From positions 1 to 35,415 of the forward strand of contig JACOSC010000174.1 of assembly GCA_016179055.1 (NCBI GenBank): a stretch of DNA of 35,415 nucleotides, in the 5' to 3' direction. The notes beneath the pieces are model-generated. The model saw only the letters and a program-made list of their open reading frames with translations, was not told where the DNA came from and did no database searches. The DNA comes from Acidobacteriota bacterium. Its GTDB lineage: Bacteria > Acidobacteriota > UBA6911 > JACOSC01. The position numbers and the translations under genes are program-made. This document shows positions 14,121 through 21,396 of the stretch, piece by piece. Every line of letters starts with the position of its first letter. Position 1 is the first letter of the stretch.

Positions 14121-15284
14121 CTATCGATTCCGACCATAACGTTCATGGCTCGAAACCCAATCTTGCGAACTGATGGCGGAACCTAGGGAGAGCTCGCCGG
14201 CCAGGACGACGCCGGCGATAATCTCGGCCAGCTTATAGACTTTGTCGCGTCCGTAGCACCCTATCATTTCTAAGCACTCGCGTTGCGTCGCCAGACCGGT
14301 GCCGCCGCCATAACTGGCGACGATTAAAGAGGGGATGGTGATCGAGATGTAGAGGTCCTTCTCCGGCGTAATTTCGACGCAGAGTATTCCGGCCGTAGAT
14401 TCCGCGACATTAGCCACATCCTGGCCCGTGGCAATGAACATGGCGGTGATGCCGTTCACGGAATGAGCCCCGTTATTATTGACGCCGGAGAGAAATCCGC
14501 CGATATTGGCGACTCGGAAATGGAGATCTAAAGTTTCGGGGTCCGTTCGCATATGGTCAATCAGGATTTTGCGGGGAATAACCGCCTCGGCGGTCACGCG
14601 CTTGCCGCGCGTCATCATCGTGTTGACCATAGAACCTTTCTTGTCGGTGGCAAAGTTAGATTCCAGGAAGTAATGGCGTATGCTGGGATTTTGCTCGACG
14701 ATCCATAGACAAGCGGCATACGTAGCCTTGCCCACCATATTTTGACCGGCTGCGTCTCCGGTGGTGTAGTTAAATCTTAGATATAAAAATTTACTGGCGT
14801 GGTAGCGTTCGATGCTTTTCAGCCGCCCCACGCGACTGGTGGAATCGGCAATTTCTTTGATCTTATCAAAATGCTCTTCAATAAAGTGGGCAAAGGCCCG
14901 CGCCTCGCGTGCGCTCTCAAACGTAAAAACGGGCGCCCGCTGCATCTGATCGGCAAAGACGGTTGTGCGTACGCCGCCGCTTTGATTGAGCAACTTCATG
15001 CCGCGGTTGTATGAGGCAACCAGCGTCCCTTCGGTGGTCGCCAGGGGAATGACGAAGTCGCCTTGCGCGTATTCCCCAAGCACCGTTAGAGGCCCGGCAC
15101 AGCCGATCGGGATTTGCGCGACACCCAGAAAGTTCTCTACATTGCCTTGCGTGAGATGTGGATCGAAAGAATAGTTTTTTATATGTTTGAGTTCAACCCC
15201 GCGGCCTTGCCCAACAAAGTCTTGGCGGGCTGAAATAATCTCTGGTGAATAATTATCACCATGATCGCGTGGAACTTTTGCCAT
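14121..15284 (-). CDS. 3-hydroxy-3-methylglutaryl-CoA reductase, class-I-like
   Basis: A 387-aa enzyme that reduces HMG-CoA to mevalonate with NAD(P)H, the committed step of the mevalonate isoprenoid route. ATG 15284 has AGGAGGAG 8 nt upstream; the frame extends further but without a better site. The likely catalytic residues are present: Glu85 in LATTEGTLVAS, Lys215/216 in ATDKKGSMVN followed by GRGK-like TRGKRV, Asp289 in ATGQDVANVAE and His380 in the C-terminal SSHERYGR. ENFLGVAQIPIGCAGPL and GGGTGLATQRECLEM are also typical. The DKK block and the terminal His tail match class I enzymes better than class II. The cofactor motif reads DAAGQNMV instead of the usual DAMGMNM. No other mevalonate-pathway gene lies in the window. 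Confidence 0.9.
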   Translation of the reverse strand: MAKVPRDHGDNYSPEIISARQDFVGQGRGVELKHIKNYSFDPHLTQGNVENFLGVAQIPIGCAGPLTVLGEYAQGDFVIPLATTEGTLVASYNRGMKLLNQSGGVRTTVFADQMQRAPVFTFESAREARAFAHFIEEHFDKIKEIADSTSRVGRLKSIERYHASKFLYLRFNYTTGDAAGQNMVGKATYAACLWIVEQNPSIRHYFLESNFATDKKGSMVNTMMTRGKRVTAEAVIPRKILIDHMRTDPETLDLHFRVANIGGFLSGVNNNGAHSVNGITAMFIATGQDVANVAESTAGILCVEITPEKDLYISITIPSLIVASYGGGTGLATQRECLEMIGCYGRDKVYKLAEIIAGVVLAGELSLGSAISSQDWVSSHERYGRNR

Positions 15285-15350
15285 AATCGGGTCTCCTCCT
15301 TCAAGAGCTGAAATGCCTCCCCAGGCCGGTCGTTGAATTAAGCCCACTTT

Positions 15351-15379
15351 AGTTTAGACTTGTAGTCTATTAAAATCAA
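15351..15379 (-). promoter_or_regulatory. Putative promoter/operator of the HMG-CoA reductase gene
   Basis: Read on the minus strand, TTGATT (15374-15379) and TAAACT (15351-15356) are 17 nt apart. An inverted repeat TAGACT-TGT-AGTCTA (15355-15369) fills much of the spacer and could be a repressor site. Confidence 0.4.
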
Positions 15380-15395
15380 CTGCAAATGGCTAAAA

Positions 15396-15425
15396 TTGCA
15401 AACGGGTCCGTCTTTCGGTTACAAT
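15396..15425 (+). promoter_or_regulatory. Putative promoter of the phosphatase gene
   Basis: TTGCAA (15396-15401) and TACAAT (15420-15425) are spaced by 18 nt, 26 nt before the GTG start of the downstream gene. It is divergent from the reductase promoter. Confidence 0.5.
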
Positions 15426-15451
15426 AAATTGGTTGCCTTCGAGGAGCGACG

Positions 15452-16144
15452 GTGGATCAACAAAAGGAATCGCAGCGTGCGCCAAGGACTTTGGTCGTCG
15501 GCGACGTTCATGGATGCTATGCGGAGTTGATGGATTTGCTGGATAAAGCGGCGCTCCGCGGCGATGACCGGATCGTATTTGTGGGAGACCTAATTAACCG
15601 CGGTCCGCATAACCGAAAGGTATTGGAATTTGTACAGGCGACCCGTCAAACCGGTACCGTTATCGGGAACCACGAGTTCAATTTACTGCGTTATTATCAA
15701 GGGCACACGCACACCTTGAAGAGTTCCTATCATAAGGTCATCAACGAACTGGGCGCCGATTACCGCCGCCACATGGATTTCATTGCCAAACTTCCTCTCA
15801 CTATCGAGCTCGACGAGGCCGTAGTGTTACACGCGGGATTGCGACCCGGCGTTTCCCTCGACCACCAGGACCCATGGGAAGTAGTCAATTTGCGGGGCCT
15901 TCCGCCGACCGGCAGGCCGTGGTATGAATTCTATACCGGAAAGAAACCTATTATTTTCGGTCATTGGGTCCGCCAGCATCCGTTGGTCTTGAAAAACGTC
16001 ATTGGACTCGATACCGGCTGTGTATACGGTGGCAAGCTCAGCGCGGTTCTCCTACCGAGCTACAATTTGATAAGCATCCCGGCGCGGCGGATTTACGCGC
16101 ATAAGCCGGCTAAGTGCGTGCAAAAGAATAAAGCCGAAGTATGA
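15452..16144 (+). CDS. PPP-family metallophosphoesterase (Ser/Thr phosphatase or ApaH-like)
   Basis: A 230-aa enzyme with a GTG start and GAGGAGCG upstream. It carries the three metal-binding signatures of the PPP family in order: GDVHG (17-21), GDLINRGP (45-52) and GNHE (72-75), plus the later VVLHAG and FGHW His sites. These bind two metal ions that activate a water molecule for phosphoester hydrolysis. Bacterial members remove phosphate from Ser/Thr residues or split diadenosine tetraphosphate; this sequence does not decide between the two. It stands before two thymidylate-kinase-like genes on the same strand with an 80-nt gap, so shared transcription is possible. Confidence 0.85.
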   Translation: MDQQKESQRAPRTLVVGDVHGCYAELMDLLDKAALRGDDRIVFVGDLINRGPHNRKVLEFVQATRQTGTVIGNHEFNLLRYYQGHTHTLKSSYHKVINELGADYRRHMDFIAKLPLTIELDEAVVLHAGLRPGVSLDHQDPWEVVNLRGLPPTGRPWYEFYTGKKPIIFGHWVRQHPLVLKNVIGLDTGCVYGGKLSAVLLPSYNLISIPARRIYAHKPAKCVQKNKAEV

Positions 16145-16224
16145 GGAAACCAATCAGGCGGGATAATGCGCTACGCCGCAATACGATCATAACGATAGGC
16201 CGATTTTGATACGGGGTTTCGCTG

Positions 16225-16947
16225 ATGGAAATGTACGGCACCCATAAATTCCCGGGCAAGCTTTTCATCGTGGAAGGCATTGACGGATCTGGCAAATCTA
16301 CACAACTGGCCTTGCTGCGGCAGTGGCTGGAGTCCGAAAACTATATCGTAGTTTCCAGCGAATGGAACTCTTCCCCGCTCGTCCGTAGGACGACGCGACG
16401 CGGCAAGCGAAAACGTATGCTCACACCGACAACCTTCAGTTTAATCCACGCTACCGACTTTGCCGACCGCACCGAGCGTGAGATCATTCCTCCGCTCAAA
16501 GCCGGGGCCATTGTGTTGGCCGACCGCTATGTATACACCGCCTACGCGCGCGACGTCGTGCGCGGGGTCGATGCCGATTGGGTCCGTCGTATTTATCGCT
16601 TTGCCGTCAAGCCCACCGTGGGATTTTATTTTCGCATACCGCTGGATATCGCCATGCGCCGAATCACCAGCGCGCGCGATTCCATCAAGTACTATGAGGC
16701 CGGAATGGACCTGGGGTTTAGCGCAGACCTGGCCAAGAGCTTCCGCATATTCCAGGGACGTATTGTCGCCGAATACGAAAAAATGATGGGTGAATTCGGG
16801 CTTACCGTGATCGACGCTACTAAACCGATTGAAGAGCAGCAAGAGGAGGTCCGCGCCATCGTTCGCAAAACGATGGCCGGTCTCAAGAAATCAAAGGTTA
16901 GAACATGGGTAAATTTGAGTACTACGGTAAAGGGCTTCCGGGAATAG
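16225..16947 (+). CDS. Thymidylate-kinase-like nucleoside phosphate kinase 1
   Basis: A 240-aa P-loop kinase. The Walker A motif GIDGSGKST (18-26) with Lys24 and the DRY-type motif ADRYVYTAYARD match the thymidylate kinase fold (dTMP + ATP to dTDP + ADP). Differences from canonical enzymes include a long basic segment after strand 2 (RRTTRRGKRKRM), absence of the usual DR(Y)..S..AYQG string, and a missing clear LID motif. The substrate may therefore differ from dTMP. The 3' end overlaps the next gene by 43 nt, a strong sign of coupled expression. The two proteins share the layout (E)G.DG.G.STQ..LLR.WLES, ATDFADR.E.E.IP.L.AG and DRY.Y...AR..VRG, so they are paralogues that may form a heterodimer. 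Confidence 0.8.
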   Translation: MEMYGTHKFPGKLFIVEGIDGSGKSTQLALLRQWLESENYIVVSSEWNSSPLVRRTTRRGKRKRMLTPTTFSLIHATDFADRTEREIIPPLKAGAIVLADRYVYTAYARDVVRGVDADWVRRIYRFAVKPTVGFYFRIPLDIAMRRITSARDSIKYYEAGMDLGFSADLAKSFRIFQGRIVAEYEKMMGEFGLTVIDATKPIEEQQEEVRAIVRKTMAGLKKSKVRTWVNLSTTVKGFRE

Positions 16948-17657
16948 ATTTATATGAACTCAAAGGCCATCTGATCGTCCTGGAAGGCACGGATGGCGTG
17001 GGCCGCTCGACACAGGTGGGCCTACTGCGCAGTTGGTTGGAAAGCCGCGGTCATGCCGTACTGGATACGGGCATGGCGCGCTCGGCGCTGGCCGGCAAAG
17101 GCATCAAAAAAGCCAAACGCGGACATACGCTGGGCGGCGTCACGCAAAATCTTTTCTACGCCACCGATTTTGCCGATCGCTTGGAGAATGAAATGATCCC
17201 GGCTTTGCGCGCCGGCTTCGTCGTGCTCACCGATCGCTACATTTACTCGCTGATGGCCCGCGCCATCGTGCGCGGCGCTAATCCGGAATGGATAAAGGAC
17301 GTCTATAATTTTGCTCTGCAACCCGATGCCATCTTTTATTTGCGCATCGGCATCGATGATCTGATCCCGCGCGTTCTGCACAGCAGCGGTTTCGATTACT
17401 GGGAGTCGGGCATGGACATGCGCCTGGGCGATAATCTCTTTACCAGCTTTTCCAAATACCAATCTCGGCTGCTGAGCGAATTTGACGCCATGGTCTCGTC
17501 ATACGGTTTTCAAGTGATTGATGCCGCAAAAACCATCGAGGAAATTTTTGCCGTCTTGCGAGATCGCATTGCCCAAATCGTCGAGCCCTCGCCGGCGCGC
17601 CCGCTTAACCCGCCCCTTGATCCCTCCCCGCCCGAGTCCGACAAAAAGCGCGCATAG
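16905..17657 (+). CDS. Thymidylate-kinase-like protein 2 with altered P-loop
   Basis: A 250-aa paralogue of the preceding protein. The P-loop reads GTDGVGRST (28-36): the Lys that normally contacts the ATP phosphates is replaced by Arg34. TDRYIYSLMARAIVRG and FADRLENEMIPALRAG are retained. Loss of the Walker A lysine usually abolishes or greatly weakens phosphotransfer, so this copy may be a regulatory or structural partner, although Arg can sometimes substitute in part. It ends in a Pro-rich tail (SPARPLNPPLDPSPPESDKKRA) not seen in the first copy. The start lies inside the first gene. No strong Shine-Dalgarno sequence is visible, consistent with re-initiation after the upstream gene. Confidence 0.8.
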   Translation: MGKFEYYGKGLPGIDLYELKGHLIVLEGTDGVGRSTQVGLLRSWLESRGHAVLDTGMARSALAGKGIKKAKRGHTLGGVTQNLFYATDFADRLENEMIPALRAGFVVLTDRYIYSLMARAIVRGANPEWIKDVYNFALQPDAIFYLRIGIDDLIPRVLHSSGFDYWESGMDMRLGDNLFTSFSKYQSRLLSEFDAMVSSYGFQVIDAAKTIEEIFAVLRDRIAQIVEPSPARPLNPPLDPSPPESDKKRA

Positions 17658-17691
17658 GATCTCGGATTGAGAAGGGCGCAGCCTTACTAGC

Positions 17692-18138
17692 TCAGGGATT
17701 CGCGCGGTCAATATCCGCACGCCCCTCAAATTGTATAACCACGGCGCGTAACGCCTCGGGCAAAGAAACAGCTTTTTCCGCGCGGTAGTCTACCCATACA
17801 CCAACGCTGAGTCCATCGGCGACGACCACCTCGGTGCCTTTACGATACATCTCTATGCTGAAGGTAAAGCTGCGCGTGCGCATTTCGCTCACCCGCACGC
17901 CCAGCTCGAGCACATCCGGAAATCGTACTTGCTTGCGAAAATTAAGTACCGCGGAAACCAAGCCCGGCCCTTCATATTCATGACGGCGAAAGCGCATCAA
18001 ATCCAGTTTGGCCATATAACCGAGACGGCCTGATTCGGCATAGGTAAAGAATTTGGCGTTATTCACGTGGCCCAAGGCATCCATATCGCCCCAGCGCACG
18101 ACCACCTCTTCCCAAAACTTAAAATCACTTCGCATCAT
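17692..18138 (-). CDS. Acyl-CoA thioesterase, 4HBT (YbgC/FadM-like) family
   Basis: A 148-aa hot-dog-fold protein. Near the N terminus it has the family signature RWGDMDALGHVNNAKF, in which the D-M-D-A-L-G-H-V-N-N pattern carries the presumed catalytic Asp. Members hydrolyse the thioester of acyl-CoA, from 4-hydroxybenzoyl-CoA to long-chain acyl-CoA; the substrate cannot be read here. ATG 18138 is preceded by GAGG at a short distance, and ATG 18135 immediately behind it is an equal choice. It converges on the kinase pair, with stops about 34 nt apart. A possible metabolic link to the acyl-CoA ligase at 12208-14022 is only inference. Confidence 0.87.
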   Translation of the reverse strand: MMRSDFKFWEEVVVRWGDMDALGHVNNAKFFTYAESGRLGYMAKLDLMRFRRHEYEGPGLVSAVLNFRKQVRFPDVLELGVRVSEMRTRSFTFSIEMYRKGTEVVVADGLSVGVWVDYRAEKAVSLPEALRAVVIQFEGRADIDRANP

Positions 18139-18278
18139 TTATCCTCGAATTTTCTATATAACTTTATCAGCGCCGCTAGGATTATAATGAACCCGCCCAC
18201 GAAGCACCAGAGGAGACGGCCCTAAACTCAGAGCCAACGCAGTTCGGAATGTAATTGTTCGGGCGATCTACACGGATA

Positions 18279-18360
18279 CAGAACCGGGAGCGGTAGCGAC
18301 CGGGCAAGCGCGGCGTGATGCACAGGTAGGTCAGCCGCTATGCCCGTACGAATAAAATGA
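18279..18360 (+). repeat. REP-A palindromic repeat, copy 2
   Basis: It starts ACAGAACCGGGAGCGGTAGC, as in copy 1, and ends TACGAATAAAATGA, a degenerate form of the shared GACGAATGAAAA terminus. The central part differs from the other copies. Confidence 0.7.
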
Positions 18361-18618
18361 CAGAAACGGAAATTTGATCAGAGCCCGTCGTAAACGGGTC
18401 ACGGCCGTGCAGAATTCAGGCCCTAATTTAATTAGTGAGCATTGATCCACTGTGCGGCGCCGCTCGGCGCAGGGCAAGCGCCGGCGGGCCGCCGAGAAAA
18501 TCCTTTCGATGGCAGAGTGCCGTTTATGCGGATTGTTATACACCCCACCCTGCTATTTTGGTACATTTTGCAGGGTAGGCGTCTGGGTAGCTACAGTGGA
18601 TCACTTGATGGGACGTCG

Positions 18619-18722
18619 CCACGACGGATGAAAATCGGACCGCCTGCGGTAGCGGGCGGGTGACCGGGATGCTTGGTCGGGACGAGTCTCACCCGGTCGC
18701 TACCGCTCCCGGTTCTGTTTCT
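18619..18722 (-). repeat. REP-A palindromic repeat, copy 3 (reverse)
   Basis: On the plus strand it begins CCACGACGGATGAAAATCGG and ends CGCTACCGCTCCCGGTTCTGTTT, the reverse complement of the conserved REP-A head. The inner GCGGTAGCGGGCGGGTGACCGGG can pair with the CCCGGTCGCTACCGC arm. Confidence 0.75.
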
Positions 18723-18767
18723 CCGGAATTATTTTCACGGGAGTCACTCATGCGTCCTGTAGGCGCT

Positions 18768-18880
18768 CCATGACGTATAAAAATAGCAACGACACGCCTG
18801 GGAGAGCCGGCATCTTGCCGGCAGACCCGTGCTCGGACTCGGATGAGGCCGGCTGGAAGCCGGCGCTCCCAGGTATTTTC
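18768..18880 (+). repeat. REP-B palindromic repeat, copy 2
   Basis: It opens ATGACGTATAAAAATAGCAA, then has CCTGGGAG, two hairpins GCCGGC-ATCTT-GCCGGC and GGCCGGC-TGGAA-GCCGGC, and the right end GCGCTCCCAGGTATTTTC. Its last base lies 12 nt before the PfkB start codon. An open frame through it yields peptide strings such as AGILPAD and AGWKPALPG, a common source of false gene starts. Confidence 0.85.
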
Positions 18881-18892
18881 AAGCGAGGATTT

Positions 18893-19840
18893 ATGCCTGA
18901 TGTGGTATCCATAGGATTGTTGGTCGCTGATATTATCGCTGGTCCGATCACGGCTTATCCAGAAACCGGAAAGCTGGCCTTGGTGGAAAACATGGAACTG
19001 CACACGGGCGGTTGCGCAGTAAACACCGGTATCGCCCTGGCAAAGCTCAGCGTGGCTACCAGTGTTATCGGCAAGGTCGGGCAGGACGCTTTTGGACACT
19101 TTATTATGGACCGCCTACGCTCGCATGGCGTGGCCACCGACGGCATCAAACAAGTGCCGCGGGCCAAGACTTCAGCCACGATGGTTATGGTTAATCAGGC
19201 TAAAGAACGGAGCTTCATACACTATGCCGGCGCCAACACGGAACTGCAGCCGTATGACCTTGATTTTGCCTTTATCCAAAGTCATAAGCTGCTTCACATG
19301 GGCGGCGCGTTGCTGATGCCCAAGCTCGACGGCGAACCGGCGGCCGCTCTGCTCAAGCGCGCCAGAGCCGCCGGCATGAAAACTTCCGTCGACACGGTTT
19401 GGGATCCCACCGGACGTTGGCTTGACGTACTGGCGCCGTGTTTGCCCCATATCGACTATTTTCTGCCGAGCCTCGCAGAGGCGCGCTGTCTATCCGGTAG
19501 GCAAAGCCCCGAAGACGTCGCCGATTTTTTTCTGGGGCGCGGTGTGGGAGTCGTCGGCTTAAAGATGGGGGGCGAAGGGTCGTACATTAAAGATACGAAC
19601 GTGGCTTTCCATCTGCCGGCCTTGTCGGTCTCGGTGCTGGACACCACCGGCGCGGGTGATGGCTATGTGGCGGGGTTCTTGCTAGGTGCCTTGCGCGGTT
19701 GGGATCTCGAGCGAATTGGCCGGTTCGCCACCGCGGTGGGCGCCTGCTGTGTGTCCGCCATCGGCGCGACCGCAGGGCTACGCGACTATGAGCAGATCGA
19801 ACGCATGTTGGATCATTACTCAGGGGGCACGCAAAAATAA
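18893..19840 (+). CDS. PfkB-family carbohydrate/nucleoside kinase
   Basis: A 315-aa ribokinase-fold kinase. ATG 18893 has AGCGAGG upstream and gives the usual family length; the frame continues 41 codons further upstream, but only through a REP-B repeat. Family marks are the early substrate-binding GGCAVNTGIALAKLS, VGQDAFGHFIMDRLRSHGV, and the C-terminal signature DTTGAGDGYVAGF with catalytic Asp256 and the GAGD anion hole. PfkB enzymes phosphorylate a sugar or nucleoside hydroxyl with ATP. The sugar cannot be told from sequence, and fructose, ribose, adenosine or ketodeoxygluconate are all possible. It is a single gene after a repeat array. The GC-rich REP-B stem just before its ribosome site may affect translation. 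Confidence 0.9.
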   Translation: MPDVVSIGLLVADIIAGPITAYPETGKLALVENMELHTGGCAVNTGIALAKLSVATSVIGKVGQDAFGHFIMDRLRSHGVATDGIKQVPRAKTSATMVMVNQAKERSFIHYAGANTELQPYDLDFAFIQSHKLLHMGGALLMPKLDGEPAAALLKRARAAGMKTSVDTVWDPTGRWLDVLAPCLPHIDYFLPSLAEARCLSGRQSPEDVADFFLGRGVGVVGLKMGGEGSYIKDTNVAFHLPALSVSVLDTTGAGDGYVAGFLLGALRGWDLERIGRFATAVGACCVSAIGATAGLRDYEQIERMLDHYSGGTQK

Positions 19841-19841
19841 A

Positions 19842-19997
19842 TTCACATTGCCTCCAACGGAATCACCCACACTATTGCGCCTCCTTGCTCAGGAGGGGAT
19901 CAGTGAAGTTACCTTATTTCCTGGTTTCGATTACGTTGCAAGGAAAATTAAGGAGGAACAATATTGGGACGATTATGATTCTTGGGACCTTTTTTGA
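19842..19997 (+). pseudogene. Remnant resembling the C terminus of an FRG-domain protein
   Basis: Just behind the PfkB stop, in another frame, about 50 codons read LLRLLAQEGISEVTLFPGFDYVARKIKEEQYWDD and end at TGA 19995. The string G.(S/N)E.TLFP..D.(V/L).(R/K).I resembles the C-terminal end of FRG-domain proteins, a family of unknown function often found near toxin, defence and mobile genes. No start or upstream part survives here. Codon use is more AT-rich than in the neighbouring PfkB gene. It is probably a decayed foreign gene; the family match is from memory and not verified. Confidence 0.4.
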
Positions 19998-20084
19998 GGG
20001 GCGTAAGACATCACGCATTTAAAAAAGTATATAAAAAATGCCTGATTCCGCAGAGGGGATCAGAGTTATAGCGGCGCACATGTT

Positions 20085-20405
20085 TCAATCAAAGATGGCA
20101 TCTAAGACTTTTAGGGCCACTCGGAATTCTTCCTTATCTTTCATGTTGAGTATCTTATCGAGCTTTTTCATTAAGGTACTGCGATTTTCTTCTTGCTTTG
20201 GATATTTGAACGAATCGGCTAAGGTGACGTTCAAACCTCTGGCTATTCGCTGTAGGATCGAGATCGTCGGGTTTCGTTCTCTCCGATCGATTCCGCCAAG
20301 GAACTTGTAATGAAATTCGCAAATCTCTGCCAATCGCTCCTGGGTAAGATTTCTCGCTTTCCTCAGAAACTTGATCCACTCCCCCAAAAGCTTCAACTCA
20401 GTCAT
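20085..20405 (-). CDS. XRE-family helix-turn-helix regulator
   Basis: A 106-aa protein. ATG 20405 has AGGAG 9 nt upstream; the frame runs 47 codons further up but without a better start. Residues 7-62 form a Cro/CI-type HTH: LGEWIKFLRKARNLTQERLAE, then ICEFHYKFLGGIDRRERNPTISILQRIARGLNVTL. The pattern ..R..R.LTQE.LAE......Y...IERGERNPT..IL.RIA..L is retained, with Asp-Arg-Arg where Glu-Arg-Gly is usual. The tail (about 65-106) is a charged helix that may dimerise. Such proteins often regulate mobile or defence genes. It is small, stands alone and is relatively AT-rich, and lies beside the FRG-like remnant, which fits a horizontally acquired patch. Confidence 0.83.
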   Translation of the reverse strand: MTELKLLGEWIKFLRKARNLTQERLAEICEFHYKFLGGIDRRERNPTISILQRIARGLNVTLADSFKYPKQEENRSTLMKKLDKILNMKDKEEFRVALKVLDAIFD

Positions 20406-20581
20406 CGTCGGTCTCCTAATTTTGGCAATAGAATAGTTGACGGAGATCGAAATTAAGACAACTCTAAAAGGAGCATATTTTGTTATAATGCACTTACGGT
20501 ATCCATTACCTACCCTCACATCTATTAAGTCCCTCACAAAAGGCATCTGATCGGCAAGACCGGTTTTCGATGGGAGTTGTT

Positions 20582-21376
20582 ATGCGAAAAGCAGTTTTGA
20601 CTTTGCTGATGACTTTTGGATTTATGGCCTTTCTTTGTGCTCAGGAGGGGAAGGGCATTGAAAGGCTAAAAGATGAGCTTTTAAAGGAGCGACAGGAAAT
20701 AATTCAAAAGCTTAAAAGACCTCAATCCGCTTTAGTGAAGACCGCTATGGAGTCGAGGCTGCAAAAAATAGATTTTGAACTTGAAGAGTTGCGTTGCGCT
20801 TTGATCGTGACAAAAGCGATGATTGAATTTGTTAACGATAAACGCAATTGGAGTGGGTCGGTTAGTGAATTGCTCAACGAGCTTGACTATAGAGGGACAA
20901 AGGGCCTACCGCGTTCCCGTGAATGGATCGTTAGTACACTCAAGCAGTCTATTCTTCCGGCCTTTAAAGCTACGTATAGTGGGATTACAGTGGACCTTGG
21001 CGAGGGTCCAACTCATCCTACAGAGACGCCTCAAAAAAAGTTTGAAGAGGCAAAGAGGACTATACAGCCTGCATCGCCTCCACCATCGTCAACTTCGTCT
21101 TTACAGCCAGGGCTAGAACTGGATGTTAACTGGAGGCTGGATGCTCCTTCGTGGGCGCTAGACGGATTCATAATAGGTACGGTACGCAATAATTCAGGGA
21201 GGCGTTATTCGAGTGTATACATCGTGTTCGGTCTTTATGATGTGGAAGGAAATCTAGTCAGAAGCGCGAGCGATAGTATTTCGAACCTAGATGCCGAGGG
21301 CACGTGGAAGTTTAAGATATTTTTTCTCAACGATACGATTAAGAGCGTGAAGTTTTCGGAGATTAAGGCTTACTAG
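20582..21376 (+). CDS. Secreted protein with C-terminal FxLYD-like domain
   Basis: A 264-aa protein. ATG 20582 has GGGAG 5 nt upstream; ATG 20570 is an alternative. A signal peptide (MRKAVLTLLMTFGFMAFLCAQ) is followed by a helical, charged region (about 20-120), a Pro/Ser-rich linker (about 140-185) and a C-terminal beta domain: LDGFIIGTVRNNSGRRYSSVYIVFGLYDVEGNLV ending in KSVKFSEIKAY. FGLYD matches the FxLYD motif of small secreted or envelope domains whose role is unknown. The zinc-ribbon gene follows after 20 nt and another gene after that, so the three probably form an operon. A good -10 box, TATAAT, lies at 20484-20489, without a clear -35. Confidence 0.65.
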   Translation: MRKAVLTLLMTFGFMAFLCAQEGKGIERLKDELLKERQEIIQKLKRPQSALVKTAMESRLQKIDFELEELRCALIVTKAMIEFVNDKRNWSGSVSELLNELDYRGTKGLPRSREWIVSTLKQSILPAFKATYSGITVDLGEGPTHPTETPQKKFEEAKRTIQPASPPPSSTSSLQPGLELDVNWRLDAPSWALDGFIIGTVRNNSGRRYSSVYIVFGLYDVEGNLVRSASDSISNLDAEGTWKFKIFFLNDTIKSVKFSEIKAY

Positions 21377-21396
21377 GAGAAAGAGGGGAAAAGACG

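Larger units (their letters stand above)
18139..18892. other. Intergenic region dominated by palindromic repeats
   Basis: Between the thioesterase and the PfkB gene lie REP-A copy 2, REP-A copy 3 (reverse) and REP-B copy 2. The stretch 18361-18618 has no gene or repeat that I can support. Frames seen here are short and run through the repeats. Confidence 0.6.

Noticed and set aside
18770-18892. N-terminal extension of the PfkB gene to an upstream ATG
   Set aside because: The added residues come from the REP-B repeat (AGILPAD, AGWKPALPG strings) and are not homologous to kinases.
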